DNA of 64,000 bases from Limosilactobacillus sp. WILCCON 0051. GTDB taxonomy: Bacteria; Bacillota; Bacilli; Lactobacillales; Lactobacillaceae. The position numbers were made by a program, and so were the translations under genes. Below the pieces are notes generated by a model that made no database searches, was not told the DNA's origin, and worked only from the letters and a program-made list of their open reading frames with translations. Below are positions 28,333-39,300 of this stretch, piece by piece; position 1 is the stretch's first letter, and every line of letters begins with the position of its first letter. The stretch spans positions 1 through 64,000 of the forward strand of contig NZ_CP154878.1 of the NCBI RefSeq assembly GCF_039955095.1, given 5' to 3'.

Positions 28333-28533
28333 TAACAGCTAATGACGTTGAGCGGCGGCTTTTCTGACTGACATCCGACCAAACTTACACAGTCTGCTGC
28401 CTTGACTAGTTACGAATTCTCGCCTGCTTTGTTGAATCTGGGCAAAGCTGTTAACGATTGTCGTGGTCATGCGTATAGGCAGTACTTTGGGGCACGTTTA
28501 TAAATGAATTTCTGCAAATGATCGCTAAAACAT

Positions 28534-28572
28534 AAAAAGTCCTGCAAAACTTCATGAGTCTTGCAGGACTTT
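28534..28572 (-). terminator. Terminator of argG-argH
   Basis: On the minus strand: 12-bp stem AAAGTCCTGCAA / TTGCAGGACTTT with a 13-nt loop and T-rich tail, directly after the argH stop. Confidence 0.88.
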
Positions 28573-28574
28573 GC

Positions 28575-29957
28575 TTAATCTTTTAATAGTTCTTTGGCAG
28601 CTTTGATCTGGGCCTCGACTTGAGCAAAGCCAGTTCCGCCTGCTGAATTCCGTCGTTCAACGGCTACTTTTGGCTGCAGCACGTGATAGACGTCTTCAGT
28701 GATCAAAGGACTGATCTTTTGATATTCCGCTAAGCTGATATCGCTAAGGTTCTTACCGGTCTTCAATCCCTTTAAGACCAGCTCGCCAACGATTTCGTGA
28801 GCCTGTCTAAATGGAATGCCTTTGCTGGCCAGATAGTCCGCCAGCTCAGTAGCATTTGAAAAATCATTGTGGACGGCATGTTCCATCTTGTCTCGGTTGA
28901 CTTTCAACGTTTCAACCATGCCGGCCATGATCTTGAGACTAGGGATGATGGTTTTGACGGCATCAAAAACGCCTTCCTTGTCTTCTTGCATGTCTTTATT
29001 GTATGCGAGCGGCAGGCCCTTCATGGTGGTCAAAAGTCCCATCAAGTCGCCATAAACCCGACCAGTCTTGCCCCGAATCAGTTCTGCCGTATCGGGATTT
29101 TTCTTTTGCGGCATGATCGAGCTGCCTGTGGAGTAGGCATCTGAAAGCTCAATATAGCCGAATTCATAGCTGCACCAGTAGATCAATTCCTCGCACATCC
29201 GCGACAGGTGCATCATCAAAATGCTGGCGCTGCTGAGAAATTCTAAGACAAAGTCACGATCAGATACCGCGTCCAGCGAGTTGTGATAAATATCTGAGAA
29301 ACCAAGGTACTTCGCACTCAATTGACGATCGATTGGAAAAGTCGTTCCCGCCAAAGCCGCCGCGCCCAACGGAGAGACGTCGGTATGCTGCATGTTGAAT
29401 TTGAATCGTTCAGCGTCACGCTGCAGCATCTGGAAATATGCCATCAGATAATGACCATATGAGATCGGCTGGGCATGCTGCATGTGAGTATAACCCGGCA
29501 TGATGGTTTCAACATTGTCGCTGGCCTTGTCAACCAGGACCTGCTGCAGCTTTTTGATGGCCGCGATTACTTGAGGCAGCCGCTCTTTGACGTACAGATG
29601 CAGATCAGTGGCAACCTGGTCGTTTCGACTCCGCCCAGTGTGCAGCTTGCCGGCTACCGGACCGATTTCTGCCGTCAAGAGTGCCTCAATGTTCATATGA
29701 ATGTCTTCATTTTCAATATTGAAGGACAGTTTGCCTTGCTTCAGCTTTTCATCAAGCGTCTCCAGGCCTTTGATGATGGCATCGGCGTCGGCAGCGTCAA
29801 GGATCTTGGTTGCCTTAAGCATCTTGACGTGGGCCAATGATCCTTGAATGTCTTCTTGGGCCATCTCTTGGTCAAAGGTGATTGAAGCCCCGAATTTATT
29901 TACCAAATCGGAGCCAGACTCTTCAAACCGTCCACCCCACATCCGCTTAATCGGCAC
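28575..29957 (-). CDS. argH: Argininosuccinate lyase
   Basis: Splits argininosuccinate into arginine and fumarate, the last step of arginine synthesis. 460 residues. N-terminal [39 protein letters not shown] with the catalytic His, and the family signature loop [12 protein letters not shown] with the catalytic Ser. The GTG start at 29957 gives a 5-residue extension before MWGGRF and has AAAGGGGG at the right distance. It overlaps the argG end by 11 bp. The alternative ATG at 29942 lacks an RBS. Confidence 0.96.
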   Translation of the reverse strand: MPIKRMWGGRFEESGSDLVNKFGASITFDQEMAQEDIQGSLAHVKMLKATKILDAADADAIIKGLETLDEKLKQGKLSFNIENEDIHMNIEALLTAEIGPVAGKLHTGRSRNDQVATDLHLYVKERLPQVIAAIKKLQQVLVDKASDNVETIMPGYTHMQHAQPISYGHYLMAYFQMLQRDAERFKFNMQHTDVSPLGAAALAGTTFPIDRQLSAKYLGFSDIYHNSLDAVSDRDFVLEFLSSASILMMHLSRMCEELIYWCSYEFGYIELSDAYSTGSSIMPQKKNPDTAELIRGKTGRVYGDLMGLLTTMKGLPLAYNKDMQEDKEGVFDAVKTIIPSLKIMAGMVETLKVNRDKMEHAVHNDFSNATELADYLASKGIPFRQAHEIVGELVLKGLKTGKNLSDISLAEYQKISPLITEDVYHVLQPKVAVERRNSAGGTGFAQVEAQIKAAKELLKD

Positions 29958-31200
29958 TGATGGTTTCCCCCTTTACGCTAGGTTCAGATTGGTTCTTGGC
30001 AGCATTGGCCTGCACTTGAGCATAGACCTTGTCAGGCAGTTCCCAAAGCTTGATGAAGCCACCAGCAGCTTCCTGATCAAATTCATCGGCAGAGGTGTAG
30101 GTAGCCAGATTCTTGTCGTATAAGGAATTAGGAGACTTCCGACCTTCACAGACAACGTTGCCTTTAAACAGCTTGACCCGAACCGTGCCGTTGACGTCTT
30201 TTTGCGTTTCTTTAATGAATGCTTGAATGGCCTTCATTAATGGCGAGTACCACAGACCATTGTAGATCAGGTTGGCCATCTTCAGTTCAACGACCGGCTT
30301 GAAGTGAGCTGCCTCACGTTCCAGAGTCAGGTCTTCCAGATCTTTGTGCGCCTTCAAAAGAACCGTAGCTGCAGGACATTCGTAGATTTCACGCGACTTG
30401 ATGCCGACCAGCCGATTTTCAACGTGATCGATCCGGCCAATTCCGTGTTTGCCGGCAATCTTGTCGAGCTTCATGATCAGTTCGGCCAGTGGCATGGCTT
30501 CACCGTTAAGGGCAACCGGCTTGCCGTGTGCGAATTGAATCTCCATGATTTCTGGCGTGTCCGGCGTTTTTTCAATTGGGTTGGTCCGGTCATAAGCGTC
30601 TTCAGGAGCGCTGGCCCATGGATCTTCAAGAATCCCACATTCATTGGCACGGCCCCACAGGTTTTCGTCAATCGAGTAGGGGCTTTCCATGGTGATTGGA
30701 ACGGGAATGCCATTCTTCTTGGCATAGTCGATTTCTTCTTCCCGTGACCAGTGCCAGTCACGAATTGGGTCTTCAATCTTCATGTCGGGAGCCAGTGCAT
30801 GGATGCCGGCTTCAAAACGAACCTGATCATTGCCTTTCCCAGTGCAGCCATGGGCGATGGCAGTAGCACCGTATTCCTTGGCAACGGCAACGAGCTTTTG
30901 AACAATCAGAGGTCGGGAAAGAGCAGAAACCAGGGGATATTCTTGTTCGTACATGGCATTGCTTTGCAGAGCGGGCAGGACAAAGTTTTCCGCAAAGTCT
31001 TCTTTTGCATCGATAACGACGGATGCATAGGCGCCGACTTGGCTTCCTTTGGCCTTGATGGCTTCCAGGTCCTTGCCTTCACCAACGTCAATACAGCATG
31101 CAATTACGTCGTAGCCTTTGTTCTTAAGCCAGGCAATAGCGACTGAGGTATCCAGGCCGCCAGAATAAGCTAAAACGATTTTTTCCTTTTCTTGTTTCAT
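29947..31200 (-). CDS. argG: Argininosuccinate synthase
   Basis: Joins citrulline and aspartate with ATP to argininosuccinate. 417 residues. P-loop-like [19 protein letters not shown] at the N-terminus, then [15 protein letters not shown] near residue 116. ATG with GGAGGAAG upstream. Together with argH it converts citrulline to arginine. No argC/J/B/D/F anabolic genes are in the window, so citrulline would come from elsewhere or from ArcB run in reverse. Confidence 0.97.
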   Translation of the reverse strand: MKQEKEKIVLAYSGGLDTSVAIAWLKNKGYDVIACCIDVGEGKDLEAIKAKGSQVGAYASVVIDAKEDFAENFVLPALQSNAMYEQEYPLVSALSRPLIVQKLVAVAKEYGATAIAHGCTGKGNDQVRFEAGIHALAPDMKIEDPIRDWHWSREEEIDYAKKNGIPVPITMESPYSIDENLWGRANECGILEDPWASAPEDAYDRTNPIEKTPDTPEIMEIQFAHGKPVALNGEAMPLAELIMKLDKIAGKHGIGRIDHVENRLVGIKSREIYECPAATVLLKAHKDLEDLTLEREAAHFKPVVELKMANLIYNGLWYSPLMKAIQAFIKETQKDVNGTVRVKLFKGNVVCEGRKSPNSLYDKNLATYTSADEFDQEAAGGFIKLWELPDKVYAQVQANAAKNQSEPSVKGETISAD

Positions 31201-31268
31201 AAGTTCTTCCTCCGATATTTCTGTTTCTGATTGCTCTTAATTTATAATTGATTTATAAATTGTCATTA

Positions 31269-31297
31269 AATATACATAAAAACGAATAAAAAGTCAA
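31269..31297 (-). promoter_or_regulatory. Promoter of argG-argH
   Basis: On the minus strand: -35 TTGACT (31292-31297), 17-bp spacer ending TATG, -10 TATATT (31269-31274). Spacer and downstream region are very AT-rich, as arginine-repressor targets often are, but no clear operator is visible. Confidence 0.75.
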
Positions 31298-31588
31298 CAA
31301 TTCTTTATATTTTTGGATTTTATTCAAAAGATAAACAGAGAAGATTAAAGGATGCATAATTGCGCCAAACGTTTGCAGTACGGTATTTCACGTCCTTGGG
31401 AGCTAAAGTGAGAAAATGGTTAAAAATTTTTATCCATTTTTTTATGCACTAAGCAGGCCGTCATCAGTCAGTTTGATCAGCCATTGATTCAGCAGTTTTT
31501 GAAAGCGATATCAAAACGGAGTATATAAAAGGAAGAGAACCTTTTTGATTTGACAAAAAAATATTTCACAAATGTGGTATTTTACACT

Positions 31589-31615
31589 TGTGTTATAACA
31601 CAGACGTGATATAAT
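31589..31615 (+). promoter_or_regulatory. Promoter with perfect 14-bp palindrome (operator candidate)
   Basis: TGTGTTATAACACA (31589-31602) is a perfect palindrome directly upstream of a consensus -10 TATAAT (31610-31615), covering the -35/spacer. Just upstream a second imperfect inverted repeat CACAAATG / CACTTGTG (31567-31574 / 31585-31592) is present. The layout suggests repression by a dimeric regulator, perhaps the HTH protein encoded next. Confidence 0.6.
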
Positions 31616-31637
31616 AAAAAACGTAAAGGAAGTGAGC

Positions 31638-31865
31638 ATGGTGCGAATCGACATCAAGCATTATTTGGACGTGAATCACTTGACGATCTATCAAGTGTCC
31701 AAACGATCCGGCTACGGCTACACGACCTTGCACAAATCGTTCAACAAGGAGCAGACCAGTGCCACACCGCTGAATCTGCGCGACTTGGATGCTTTGGCTC
31801 GGGCACAGCACCGCAAGATGTGGGAAGTGTTAAAAGAGCTGGAAGAGCATTACCTGGAGCGATAA
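31638..31865 (+). CDS. Small HTH (XRE-like) DNA-binding protein
   Basis: 75 residues, almost all one helical domain: VRIDIKHYLDVNHLTIYQVSKRSGYGYTTL shows a helix-turn-helix (IYQVSKRSGYGYTTLHKSF), then LNLRDLDALARAQHRKMWEVLKELEEHYLER. ATG at 31638 has AAAGGAAG 7-8 bases upstream; a GTG two codons earlier overlaps that RBS. No sensor or toxin partner is adjacent. It resembles phage- or antitoxin-type XRE proteins. The palindrome in its promoter fits autoregulation, which is inference. Confidence 0.65.
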   Translation: MVRIDIKHYLDVNHLTIYQVSKRSGYGYTTLHKSFNKEQTSATPLNLRDLDALARAQHRKMWEVLKELEEHYLER

Positions 31866-31970
31866 TCGCATAGTGTAGCAGTAGGAGGTCGAGTGTAACA
31901 GCATTGGGCCTTTTATTGACCACTGATTTAGCGAACTACAATTGAATATTAACAATAGGGGGAATAGCTT

Positions 31971-34094
31971 ATGGCACAAATTCCAGTAGATCCATTCGAT
32001 GACATGAATGACATTTTTAACCAGATGATGGGCGGCTTGAACGGCTTTAATACCGAAAATCGCCGCTATCTGATCAATGGACGTGAAGTGACCCCAGAAG
32101 AGTACGCTCAGTATCGAAGAACCGGCAAGCTGCCGCAAGCAGATGCCAAGCAGCCAACTGTGAAGGCACCTAAAAAAGGCGGCATGCTGGCCAAACTGGG
32201 GCGCAATCTAACTGAAGAAGCCAAGGCTGGCAAATTGGATCCAGTGATTGGCCGTAACAAAGAAATTCAAGAAACTGCGGAAATCCTCAGCCGCCGGATC
32301 AAGAACAATCCAGTCTTGGTCGGTGATGCCGGGGTTGGTAAGACGGCGGTCGTTGAAGGATTGGCACAGGCCATCGTCAACGGCGACGTACCAGCCGCAA
32401 TTAAAAACAAGCAGATCATCAGCATTGATATTTCCAGTCTGGAAGCCGGGACGCAATACCGGGGCAGCTTTGAGGAAAACATGCAAAAGCTGGTCGATGA
32501 AGTCAAAAAAGCCGGCAACGTGATCCTGTTCTTTGACGAGATTCATCAGATCATTGGTGCCGGCAGCTCTGGCGATGGCAATGGCTCAAAAGGGATGTCT
32601 GACATCTTAAAGCCTGCCCTGTCCAGAGGCGAGATTACGATTATTGGGGCTACGACGCAGGATGAATACCGTAACACGATCATGAAGGATGCAGCCTTGT
32701 CGCGGCGGTTCAATCCAGTGGTTGTTAACGCGCCAAGCAAGGAAGATACATTTAAGATCCTGCAGGGAATTCGAGGTCTGTATGAAAAGCACCACAACGT
32801 AACCTTGCCTGACAACGTCTTAAAAGCCGCTATCGACTATTCGGTTCAATATATTCCACAGCGCAGTCTGCCGGACAAGGCCATTGACCTGGTTGACATG
32901 ACGGCCGCGCACCTGGCAGCCAAGCACCCAGTCAAGGATGCCAAGGAGATTGAAGCTGAAATCAAGCGGATCGAAAAAGAGCAGACCACAGCTGCCGAAA
33001 AAGAAGACTATCAAAAAGCTCAAGAATGCAAAGACAAGATTGCCGAGCTGAAAAAAGAGCTGGCTGATCACTCGGCTTCTGAAAAAGTTACGGCAACGCC
33101 TAGTGATGTCGCTGACTCGGTAGAACGGCTGACTGGCATTCCGGTTTCCAAGATGGGCGCCAGCGATATTGAACGGCTTAAGGGCCTGGCTGGTCGCCTC
33201 AAGAGCAAGGTCATCGGTCAAGACGAAGCCGTTGATGCCGTTGCCCGCGCAATTCGGCGGAACCGGGCCGGCTTTGATGAAGGCAATCGTCCAATCGGCA
33301 GCTTCCTGTTCGTTGGGCCAACTGGGGTCGGTAAGACTGAACTGGCTAAGCAGCTGGCTTTAGATATGTTTGGCAATAAAGACGATATCATTCGGCTGGA
33401 CATGTCTGAATACGCTGACCGGACTGCCGTCTCCAAACTGATTGGGACTACGGCCGGCTACGTTGGCTACGATGACAACAGCAACACGCTGACGGAAAAG
33501 GTTCGTCGTCATCCTTACTCAATCGTGCTGCTTGATGAAATTGAAAAGGCTGATCCACAAGTCATTACGCTGCTTTTGCAGGTGCTGGATGATGGTCGGC
33601 TGACGGATGGACAAGGCAATACGGTCGACTTTAAGAACACGATCATTATTGCCACCTCTAATGCCGGCTACTCCAGCGATGCTATGATCAAGGCAGCCGA
33701 CAACAAGGAAGAAAGCCTGACCAAGCGGCTGGAGCCATACTTCCGTCCTGAATTCCTCAACCGGTTCAACGCCATTGTCGAATTCCACCATCTGACTAAA
33801 GAAGATCTCAAGCAAATCGTTGACCTGATGCTTAAAGACGTCAACAAGACCCTGGCTAAGAAGGGCATGGACGTTGTAGTCAGTGAAGAAGCCAAGAACT
33901 TCTTGATCGACCAAGGCTATGATGAGGCAATGGGGGCTCGTCCATTACGGCGGGTCGTTGAACAGCAGATTCGCGACCAGGTTACCGACTACTATCTGGA
34001 TCACCTGGACGTTAAGCATCTGCGCGCCGACATGCAGGATGGCAAGCTGGTCATCAGTGAAAACAAAGACTACCAGGCACCAAAAGCTGAATAA
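31971..34094 (+). CDS. clpL: ClpL-type AAA+ chaperone (Clp ATPase)
   Basis: Stress chaperone of the HSP100 family found in lactic acid bacteria. 707 residues. The N-terminus is short and Asn/Met-rich ([16 protein letters not shown]) followed by [17 protein letters not shown], not the double ClpC N-domain. First AAA+ domain with Walker [14 protein letters not shown] (near residue 118) and [12 protein letters not shown]; a short coiled/UVR-like middle ([18 protein letters not shown] near 345); second AAA+ with [14 protein letters not shown] (near 445) and C-terminal [26 protein letters not shown] is AGGGGG. No clear CtsR or CIRCE operator was found upstream. Confidence 0.9.
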   Translation: MAQIPVDPFDDMNDIFNQMMGGLNGFNTENRRYLINGREVTPEEYAQYRRTGKLPQADAKQPTVKAPKKGGMLAKLGRNLTEEAKAGKLDPVIGRNKEIQETAEILSRRIKNNPVLVGDAGVGKTAVVEGLAQAIVNGDVPAAIKNKQIISIDISSLEAGTQYRGSFEENMQKLVDEVKKAGNVILFFDEIHQIIGAGSSGDGNGSKGMSDILKPALSRGEITIIGATTQDEYRNTIMKDAALSRRFNPVVVNAPSKEDTFKILQGIRGLYEKHHNVTLPDNVLKAAIDYSVQYIPQRSLPDKAIDLVDMTAAHLAAKHPVKDAKEIEAEIKRIEKEQTTAAEKEDYQKAQECKDKIAELKKELADHSASEKVTATPSDVADSVERLTGIPVSKMGASDIERLKGLAGRLKSKVIGQDEAVDAVARAIRRNRAGFDEGNRPIGSFLFVGPTGVGKTELAKQLALDMFGNKDDIIRLDMSEYADRTAVSKLIGTTAGYVGYDDNSNTLTEKVRRHPYSIVLLDEIEKADPQVITLLLQVLDDGRLTDGQGNTVDFKNTIIIATSNAGYSSDAMIKAADNKEESLTKRLEPYFRPEFLNRFNAIVEFHHLTKEDLKQIVDLMLKDVNKTLAKKGMDVVVSEEAKNFLIDQGYDEAMGARPLRRVVEQQIRDQVTDYYLDHLDVKHLRADMQDGKLVISENKDYQAPKAE

Positions 34095-34102
34095 GCAAAT
34101 CA

Positions 34103-34136
34103 AAAAGAGCTGGCCAAAAAGCCAGCTCTTTTTTTA
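34103..34136 (+). terminator. Terminator of clpL
   Basis: Stem AAAGAGCTGGC / GCCAGCTCTTT with a 6-nt loop and T7 tail. It overlaps the stop of the convergent 44-residue ORF and can act in both directions. Confidence 0.9.
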
Positions 34137-34268
34137 TCGGCGTTGATTCAAGTAGATAGCTAAAATGACGATCAGCGCCAAGACGATAATCGCCAGTCGC
34201 GGATTGGCCTTGAACAGTTCATGAAACAGATGATACTGGCCGATTCCCAATGGCATTGAGTCAAACAT
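34134..34268 (-). CDS. Small single-pass membrane protein, 44 residues
   Basis: An ORF of 44 codons reading MFDSMPLGIGQYHLFHELFK, then ANPRLAIIVLALIVILAIYL, ending NQRR. One strong transmembrane helix (about residues 25-41) with a positively charged C-terminus. An RBS-like AAGGAA lies about 10 bases before the ATG, and a -10 TATAAT is at 34332-34337 on the minus strand. It ends inside the clpL terminator. Not recognised; function unknown. Confidence 0.6.
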   Translation of the reverse strand: MFDSMPLGIGQYHLFHELFKANPRLAIIVLALIVILAIYLNQRR

Positions 34269-34351
34269 GGTTGTTCATTCCTTTTTTAATCTTTCAGTAA
34301 ATAACTGCCAGATTTAACTATATTTCGAAAAATTATAGCGCAATTAAGTTG

Positions 34352-34380
34352 TTGGTTCGAATCAAAAGGTGCGTTAGAAT
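34352..34380 (+). promoter_or_regulatory. Promoter of cls
   Basis: -35 TTGGTT (34352-34357), 17-bp spacer, -10 TAGAAT (34375-34380), 30 bp before the cls ATG. It overlaps back-to-back with the minus-strand -10 of the small ORF. Confidence 0.55.
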
Positions 34381-34410
34381 AAAAAAAGCAAGCGAAAGGA
34401 AGGTAGAACA

Positions 34411-35880
34411 ATGCTTTTAACGACGTGGCAGATTATCAAGTTGATTATTTGGGGAATCATCATAATCAATGAAATTGCCGCGCTTTATACGGTGTTTCGT
34501 GAAAAGCGCGATATTGCCGCGACCTGGGCATGGCTGTTGGTTTTAACGCTGATCCCAGTGCTGGGCTTTATTCTATATGCGTTTTTGGGACGCAAACTGC
34601 CGCAGGACAAGATGGAGCGGATCCAATCGCAAACGGAACTAGAGCTGAGCGCGGCTATTGAAGAACAGAAAAAGCAGTTTTTGGACATGCCGCGGCCTAA
34701 AAAACAAACCATGCGCATGTATCGACGAACGATCATGCTGTTCCAAAGCATCGACAACGCGTTTTTGACTCGGCATAATCAGGTTGATATCTATACGGAT
34801 GGGCAAAAACTGTTTCAAAAGATGTTTGATGATCTGGCCAATGCCCAAAAAAGCATCCATATTGAGTTTTACACGATCTATAACGACCAGATCGGCAATC
34901 AGCTGCGTACGCTGTTGGAACAGAAGGCAGCAGAAGGCGTTGAGGTCCGGGTTTTATATGACTCGTGGGGATCGATGGGCGTTAAGCGCAGTTTTTATGA
35001 TGCTTTAAGACAAAATGGCGGTTTGGCTGAACCTTTCTTGATGACGCACAGCAACTTGTTTGATTTTCGGCTGAACTATCGCGATCACCGAAAAATCGTC
35101 ACCATTGACGGCAAAATCGGCTATGTGGGCGGCTTTAACGTAGGTGATCAGTACTTGGGAAGACTGCCTAAGTTTGGCTATTGGCGCGATACGCATCTGC
35201 GTGTGATCGGCGGGGGCGTCTACTCATTGCAGCAGCGATTTATTCGTGACTGGAATGCCTCCCAGCGCCACGTCCAGGACAAGATCATCCACTATCGGCC
35301 ATATTTTCCGCCGATTACGGTTAAGCAGGGCAACACCGCTTTGCAGATCGTTTCCAATGGTCCTGAATCGCCGTTGGAAAAAATCAAGCTTGGCTATCTG
35401 CGGCTGATCAACGCGGCCCAGGATCATATCTGGATTCAAACGCCTTATCTGATTCCTGACGACAGTGTCTTGGATGCTTTGCGGATTGCCATTCATTCTG
35501 GCGTTGATGTTCGCATCATGATTCCATGCAAGCCGGACCATCCCTTTGTTTACCGGGCCACGCAGTACTATGCTCATCAATTGGCTAACGAAGGAGCAAC
35601 GATCTATTTTTATCAAAATGGCTTTCTGCATGCCAAAACCATGGTCGTAGATGGCAAGATGGCCTCAGTTGGATCGGCCAACCTCGATTTTCGCAGCTTC
35701 AAGCTTAACTTTGAAATCAATGCCTTTATGTATGACCATCGCATCACGGATCAACTGGAACAGATCTTTGTCAATGATATTCGCAACTGTAAGGTGATGA
35801 CGCCGGAAATGTTTGCGGCTCAACCAGTGTGGCTGCGCTTTAAGCAGACGTTCTCTCGCCTGTTTTCGCCGATTCTGTAA
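34411..35880 (+). CDS. cls: Cardiolipin synthase
   Basis: Phospholipase D-type enzyme that condenses two phosphatidylglycerol molecules to cardiolipin and glycerol in the membrane. 489 residues. Two N-terminal membrane helices (about 6-22 and 34-54), then two HKD motifs: HRKIVTIDGKIGYVGGFN (near 226) and HAKTMVVDGKMASVGSAN (near 407), each with the essential H, K and D. RBS GAAAGGAAGG. Monocistronic, followed by a terminator. Confidence 0.95.
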   Translation: MLLTTWQIIKLIIWGIIIINEIAALYTVFREKRDIAATWAWLLVLTLIPVLGFILYAFLGRKLPQDKMERIQSQTELELSAAIEEQKKQFLDMPRPKKQTMRMYRRTIMLFQSIDNAFLTRHNQVDIYTDGQKLFQKMFDDLANAQKSIHIEFYTIYNDQIGNQLRTLLEQKAAEGVEVRVLYDSWGSMGVKRSFYDALRQNGGLAEPFLMTHSNLFDFRLNYRDHRKIVTIDGKIGYVGGFNVGDQYLGRLPKFGYWRDTHLRVIGGGVYSLQQRFIRDWNASQRHVQDKIIHYRPYFPPITVKQGNTALQIVSNGPESPLEKIKLGYLRLINAAQDHIWIQTPYLIPDDSVLDALRIAIHSGVDVRIMIPCKPDHPFVYRATQYYAHQLANEGATIYFYQNGFLHAKTMVVDGKMASVGSANLDFRSFKLNFEINAFMYDHRITDQLEQIFVNDIRNCKVMTPEMFAAQPVWLRFKQTFSRLFSPIL

Positions 35881-36342
35881 TGCTGGATGGGCAGTACAAT
35901 AAAAAACACGATGACCAGGGATTGGCCATCGTGTTTTTTATTTCAACGGGTTAGGACGTCAGCTGGACTGACACATCAAAAAAGTTATCATTGAGGCGAT
36001 TAAAAACCACCAAGTATGGAGTAGAGAGATTTGAATTTGAGATAAAAGATGACTTTATTGGGATGGAAGTCCTAACCTTGACTTAGTTATTGCTCACTAA
36101 GTAACAATTACATTAAACCACTTTTATCTGACAAAGACAACCAAGAAATCAAAATTTGTTTTTTTTATTTTAAAACGGCTTGAAATGCTGATGTTAAAAG
36201 GATCTTTAGCTCGTGATACTATTGATCATAAAATCACAAACTTTACTGATTATAATTAAAAACAGAATTGACAGTCGCGGTCTTTAACGGCGGGGGTGCA
36301 TGATAAAATTAAGTCAATCAATCAAAACGGAGGAGCGATTTA
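35881..36342 (+). other. Gene-free stretch between cls and rexB
   Basis: 462 bp without a supportable ORF. It starts with the cls terminator (ACACGATG / CATCGTGT stem with T6, 35903-35940). The rest is AT-rich. Short stretches near 35990-36040 look faintly codon-like on the plus strand but are broken by stops, so a decayed gene is possible but not shown. RBS GGAGGAG of rexB closes it. Confidence 0.6.
35903..35940 (+). terminator. Terminator of cls
   Basis: Stem AAAACACGATG / CATCGTGTTTT with an inner CCA...TGG extension and T6 tail. Confidence 0.88.
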
Positions 36343-39300
36343 ATGAGCAGCTTAAAGTTTATTTTAGGGACAGCCGCGTATGATCATCAGGCTGGTCTGC
36401 TGGCTGAGCTGAAACAGCAGCTGGCCGCTGATCCTAAAGGCGAGTTCTTCTACCTGGTTCCCAACCATATTAAGTTTGCAACCGAAATCGAAGTGCTGAA
36501 TCGGCTGAAAAATACCGCTGAGCAGGATCCGGATCAGCCATATGCTCAGATGAAGGTACAGGTACTGTCGTTCAGTCGGCTGGCGTGGTACCTGCTGCGC
36601 GACACACCGGCTTTTCAGGCGCCACGGCTTTCGCCAACCGGGCTGACGATGCTGACGGCTCAAATCGTCAACCAGCATCAAAATGAAATGCAGATGTTTG
36701 CCGGCGAAATCAAGCGGCCAGGTTTTATCAAGGAACTGACGCAGCAGCTGACTGAACTGCAGACGGCTCGGATCGCACCGACTGACTATGCGGCTATCAT
36801 GGAACGTGCACAGACCTGGGCCAAAGACAATCATCAGATCTTAGATGACGTCTGGCAGGCTAAGCTTAAAGTCATATTTCTGGTTTACGGCGAATTCGTG
36901 AAGGCACTGGGCGACTATCAAGATATCAGTCAGATTGACGCGCTTTTGGTGAAGTATCTGCAGCAAAAGGATCTGTCGCATGCCTATTTTTATCTGGATC
37001 GGTTTTCGCAGTTTACGGCTCGTGAGCTGCAGATCGTACAAGCGCTGATCAAAAATGCTCAGGCGACCACGATTGCACTGGTTTTAGATCGTCCATACCA
37101 AAATCAGCTGCCAGATGAGCATAATCTGTTTTATGAATCGGGACGTCAGTACTACCGCTTGTCAAAATTCGCCAAGCAAACGCCGGGCGTCAAGCAGCTG
37201 GCAGACGTGATGGCCGACCAGCCGCGCGTTACTGCAGATCTGCAGGTGCTGGATCGGGTCTTGGCGGCTCAGGCTCAGATGCTGAATGAGCTGCCGAGCG
37301 CGCCGCTTCAAGATTCCCAAAGCATTCAGTTCTTTACGGCCCCTAATCGCGTGGCAGAGCTGAATCTGATTGCAGCCAAGATTCGTCAGCTGGTCAGCAC
37401 GGGTAAATACCGCTACCGGGACTTTTTGATTTTGACGCGCCATCTGGACGGCTATGCCACGATGCTTGAGTCGGTTTTTAAAGCGCATGAGGTGCCGATT
37501 TTTAATGACCTTGAGCGCCTGATGAACAATCATCCCCTGGTAAATCTGATTGAGGCGCTGTTTAAGGTTTATCAGCGTCATTTTGCAACCAGTGACGTGA
37601 TGCACCTTTTGAAGACTGGATTGCTGATTCCGCAAAAAATGCATGATGATCTGGGCCGGCCTGTTACGCGAAAATATTTTCAAAAGGCCGTCTACCAAAC
37701 GGAAAACTGGTGTCTCCAGTATGGCCGCACGGGTGATGATTGGCTGAGCAGTCAGCAGTGGCATTTTGATCCCAACGTCGATGCCGAAGAGCTGCGGCAC
37801 CATCCGGATATGCAGAAACGCGATCAGTATGCCTCGGCACCATTAAACGTCGTCAAGGATTACGTCAGCGGACTGCAAAAATTTTTCAGCCAGCTTGATC
37901 AGGCAGAAAACGGCGCGGCGGCAGCCAAGGCACTGTACGGCTTTTTGGTCAATGCCGGCGTTGTCAAGCGGCTGGAGGAATGGTCGCTTGCCGACAGCCG
38001 GTCTGATCTGGCAAGAGCGCAGGAACCTCAGCAGGTCTGGCAGGTCTTTTGCAATCTGTTGGACGAGTACGTGCAGATTTTAGGTCAGCAGCAGCCATTT
38101 TTAATCGATGAGTTTGCTGATTTATTGATGGCCGGTTTTGAGGCCGCGCAATACTCGCAGATTCCATCAACCTTGGATCAGGTCGTGATTTCAGAAACCG
38201 GGATCGTGCAAACCACCACGCGCAAAGTCGTCTTTATGATGGGCGCAACCAGCGACGTCATGCCGGAAGCCAAGTCAGCCACGGGTCTGCTTAGTGATCC
38301 GGACCGCGAGCTGCTGAATGCCTGTCTGGATGACGAACAGTTTCTGCCAGCCAGCGGGGTTGAAAAAATGAGCAACGAGCCGTTTTTAAACTACCTGGGC
38401 TTTATGAGCGGCCGCCAGCGTTTGATCATTTCGGCACCGCAGATCGGCAATGATGAAAAACCGCTTGGCATGTCGCCTTATATGATTGATCTGGCGATGG
38501 CGTTTGATTGCTGGGATGCCGATAAGAAACGTCTCAAAGATGATCTGCCGTTTATGGCCCAGCCCCAGGATACCGCGACAGCTGCCTGGCCGTTTGTCAG
38601 CGCGCCATTTGCCGTATTGGGCACGCTGATGCAGGTTAAGCGGCAGGCATTGGATGATCATCAGCCATTGGGCGCGGCCTGGAACTTTTTAAGCGAGCTG
38701 ATGGCGCAAAAGGTCAAGCGCTACGACTGGACGGCGCAAAGTCTTGACTATACCAACGAAACGATGCCGCTGCCGGCTGATCTGGCAGAACGACTGTATG
38801 GTCAATGGGATCCAGAAGCACTGGATGCACGAACACAGGCACTGCAGAACGGTGAACGGCCAGGCGAAATAGCACCCGCGCTGCAGCATGACACGCTGTA
38901 TGCCTCAATTTCTCAATTGCAGGACTATTATCGCAACCCATATGAATACTTTCTTAAATATGGTCTGCGCATTCAAAAACGAGAAGAGCTGGAAATCTCG
39001 GCTGATAAATCTGGGACGTTTTTCCATGACAGTCTGGATCGCTTCATGCGGCTGCTTAGTGAGCAGGGCTTAACACTCAGCCAATTGACCGATGATCAGC
39101 TGCAGCGTCTCACCCATCAGGCAATGGCTTGGGCCTTTGATCAGCAGCCGCAGTTGATTCAATTAACACAGAACTATCAGCGATTGGCCTTTCGCAAGCG
39201 ACAGCTGGAACGTCTGGTCGAAACGATGACGAAGGTTTTGCGTGATCAATCCAAGCTGACGCGCGCCAAAAACGTGGTAACGGAACAGAAATTCGGCGTG

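Larger units (their letters stand above)
27827..28574. other. Gene-free stretch holding repeat element copy A
   Basis: No plausible coding sequence. It holds the upstream region of the LTA-synthase-like gene (27827-27900), the 300-bp multi-hairpin repeat (28033-28332), about 200 bp of sequence with no features I can identify (28333-28530), and the argH terminator. Confidence 0.8.
31201..31637. other. Divergent intergenic region argG / small HTH gene
   Basis: No coding sequence seen. It holds the argG promoter (31269-31297), about 200 bp of AT-rich sequence without an identified feature, and the promoter-operator of the plus-strand HTH gene (31570-31615). I found no exact ARG box (TGAATWWWWATTCA). 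Confidence 0.7.

Noticed and set aside
27960..28340. Multi-hairpin repeats read as a CRISPR array
   Set aside because: The repeated unit is an inverted, not a direct, 8-9 bp arm, linkers are conserved between copies, and no cas genes are present.
27960..28340. Multi-hairpin repeats read as ordinary terminators
   Set aside because: The hairpins have no T tracts after the stems in a consistent direction, and neighbouring genes have their own terminators.
31201..31300. ARG box for ArgR at argG
   Set aside because: The region is AT-rich but no TGAATWWWWATTCA-like palindrome with acceptable mismatch was found by eye.
31866..31970. CtsR or CIRCE operator before clpL
   Set aside because: Only a half-site resembling TTGACC was found; the second half and the CIRCE inverted repeat are absent.
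35981..36060. Decayed coding fragment between cls and rexB
   Set aside because: A few codon-like stretches are present, but stops interrupt every frame and no family is recognisable.
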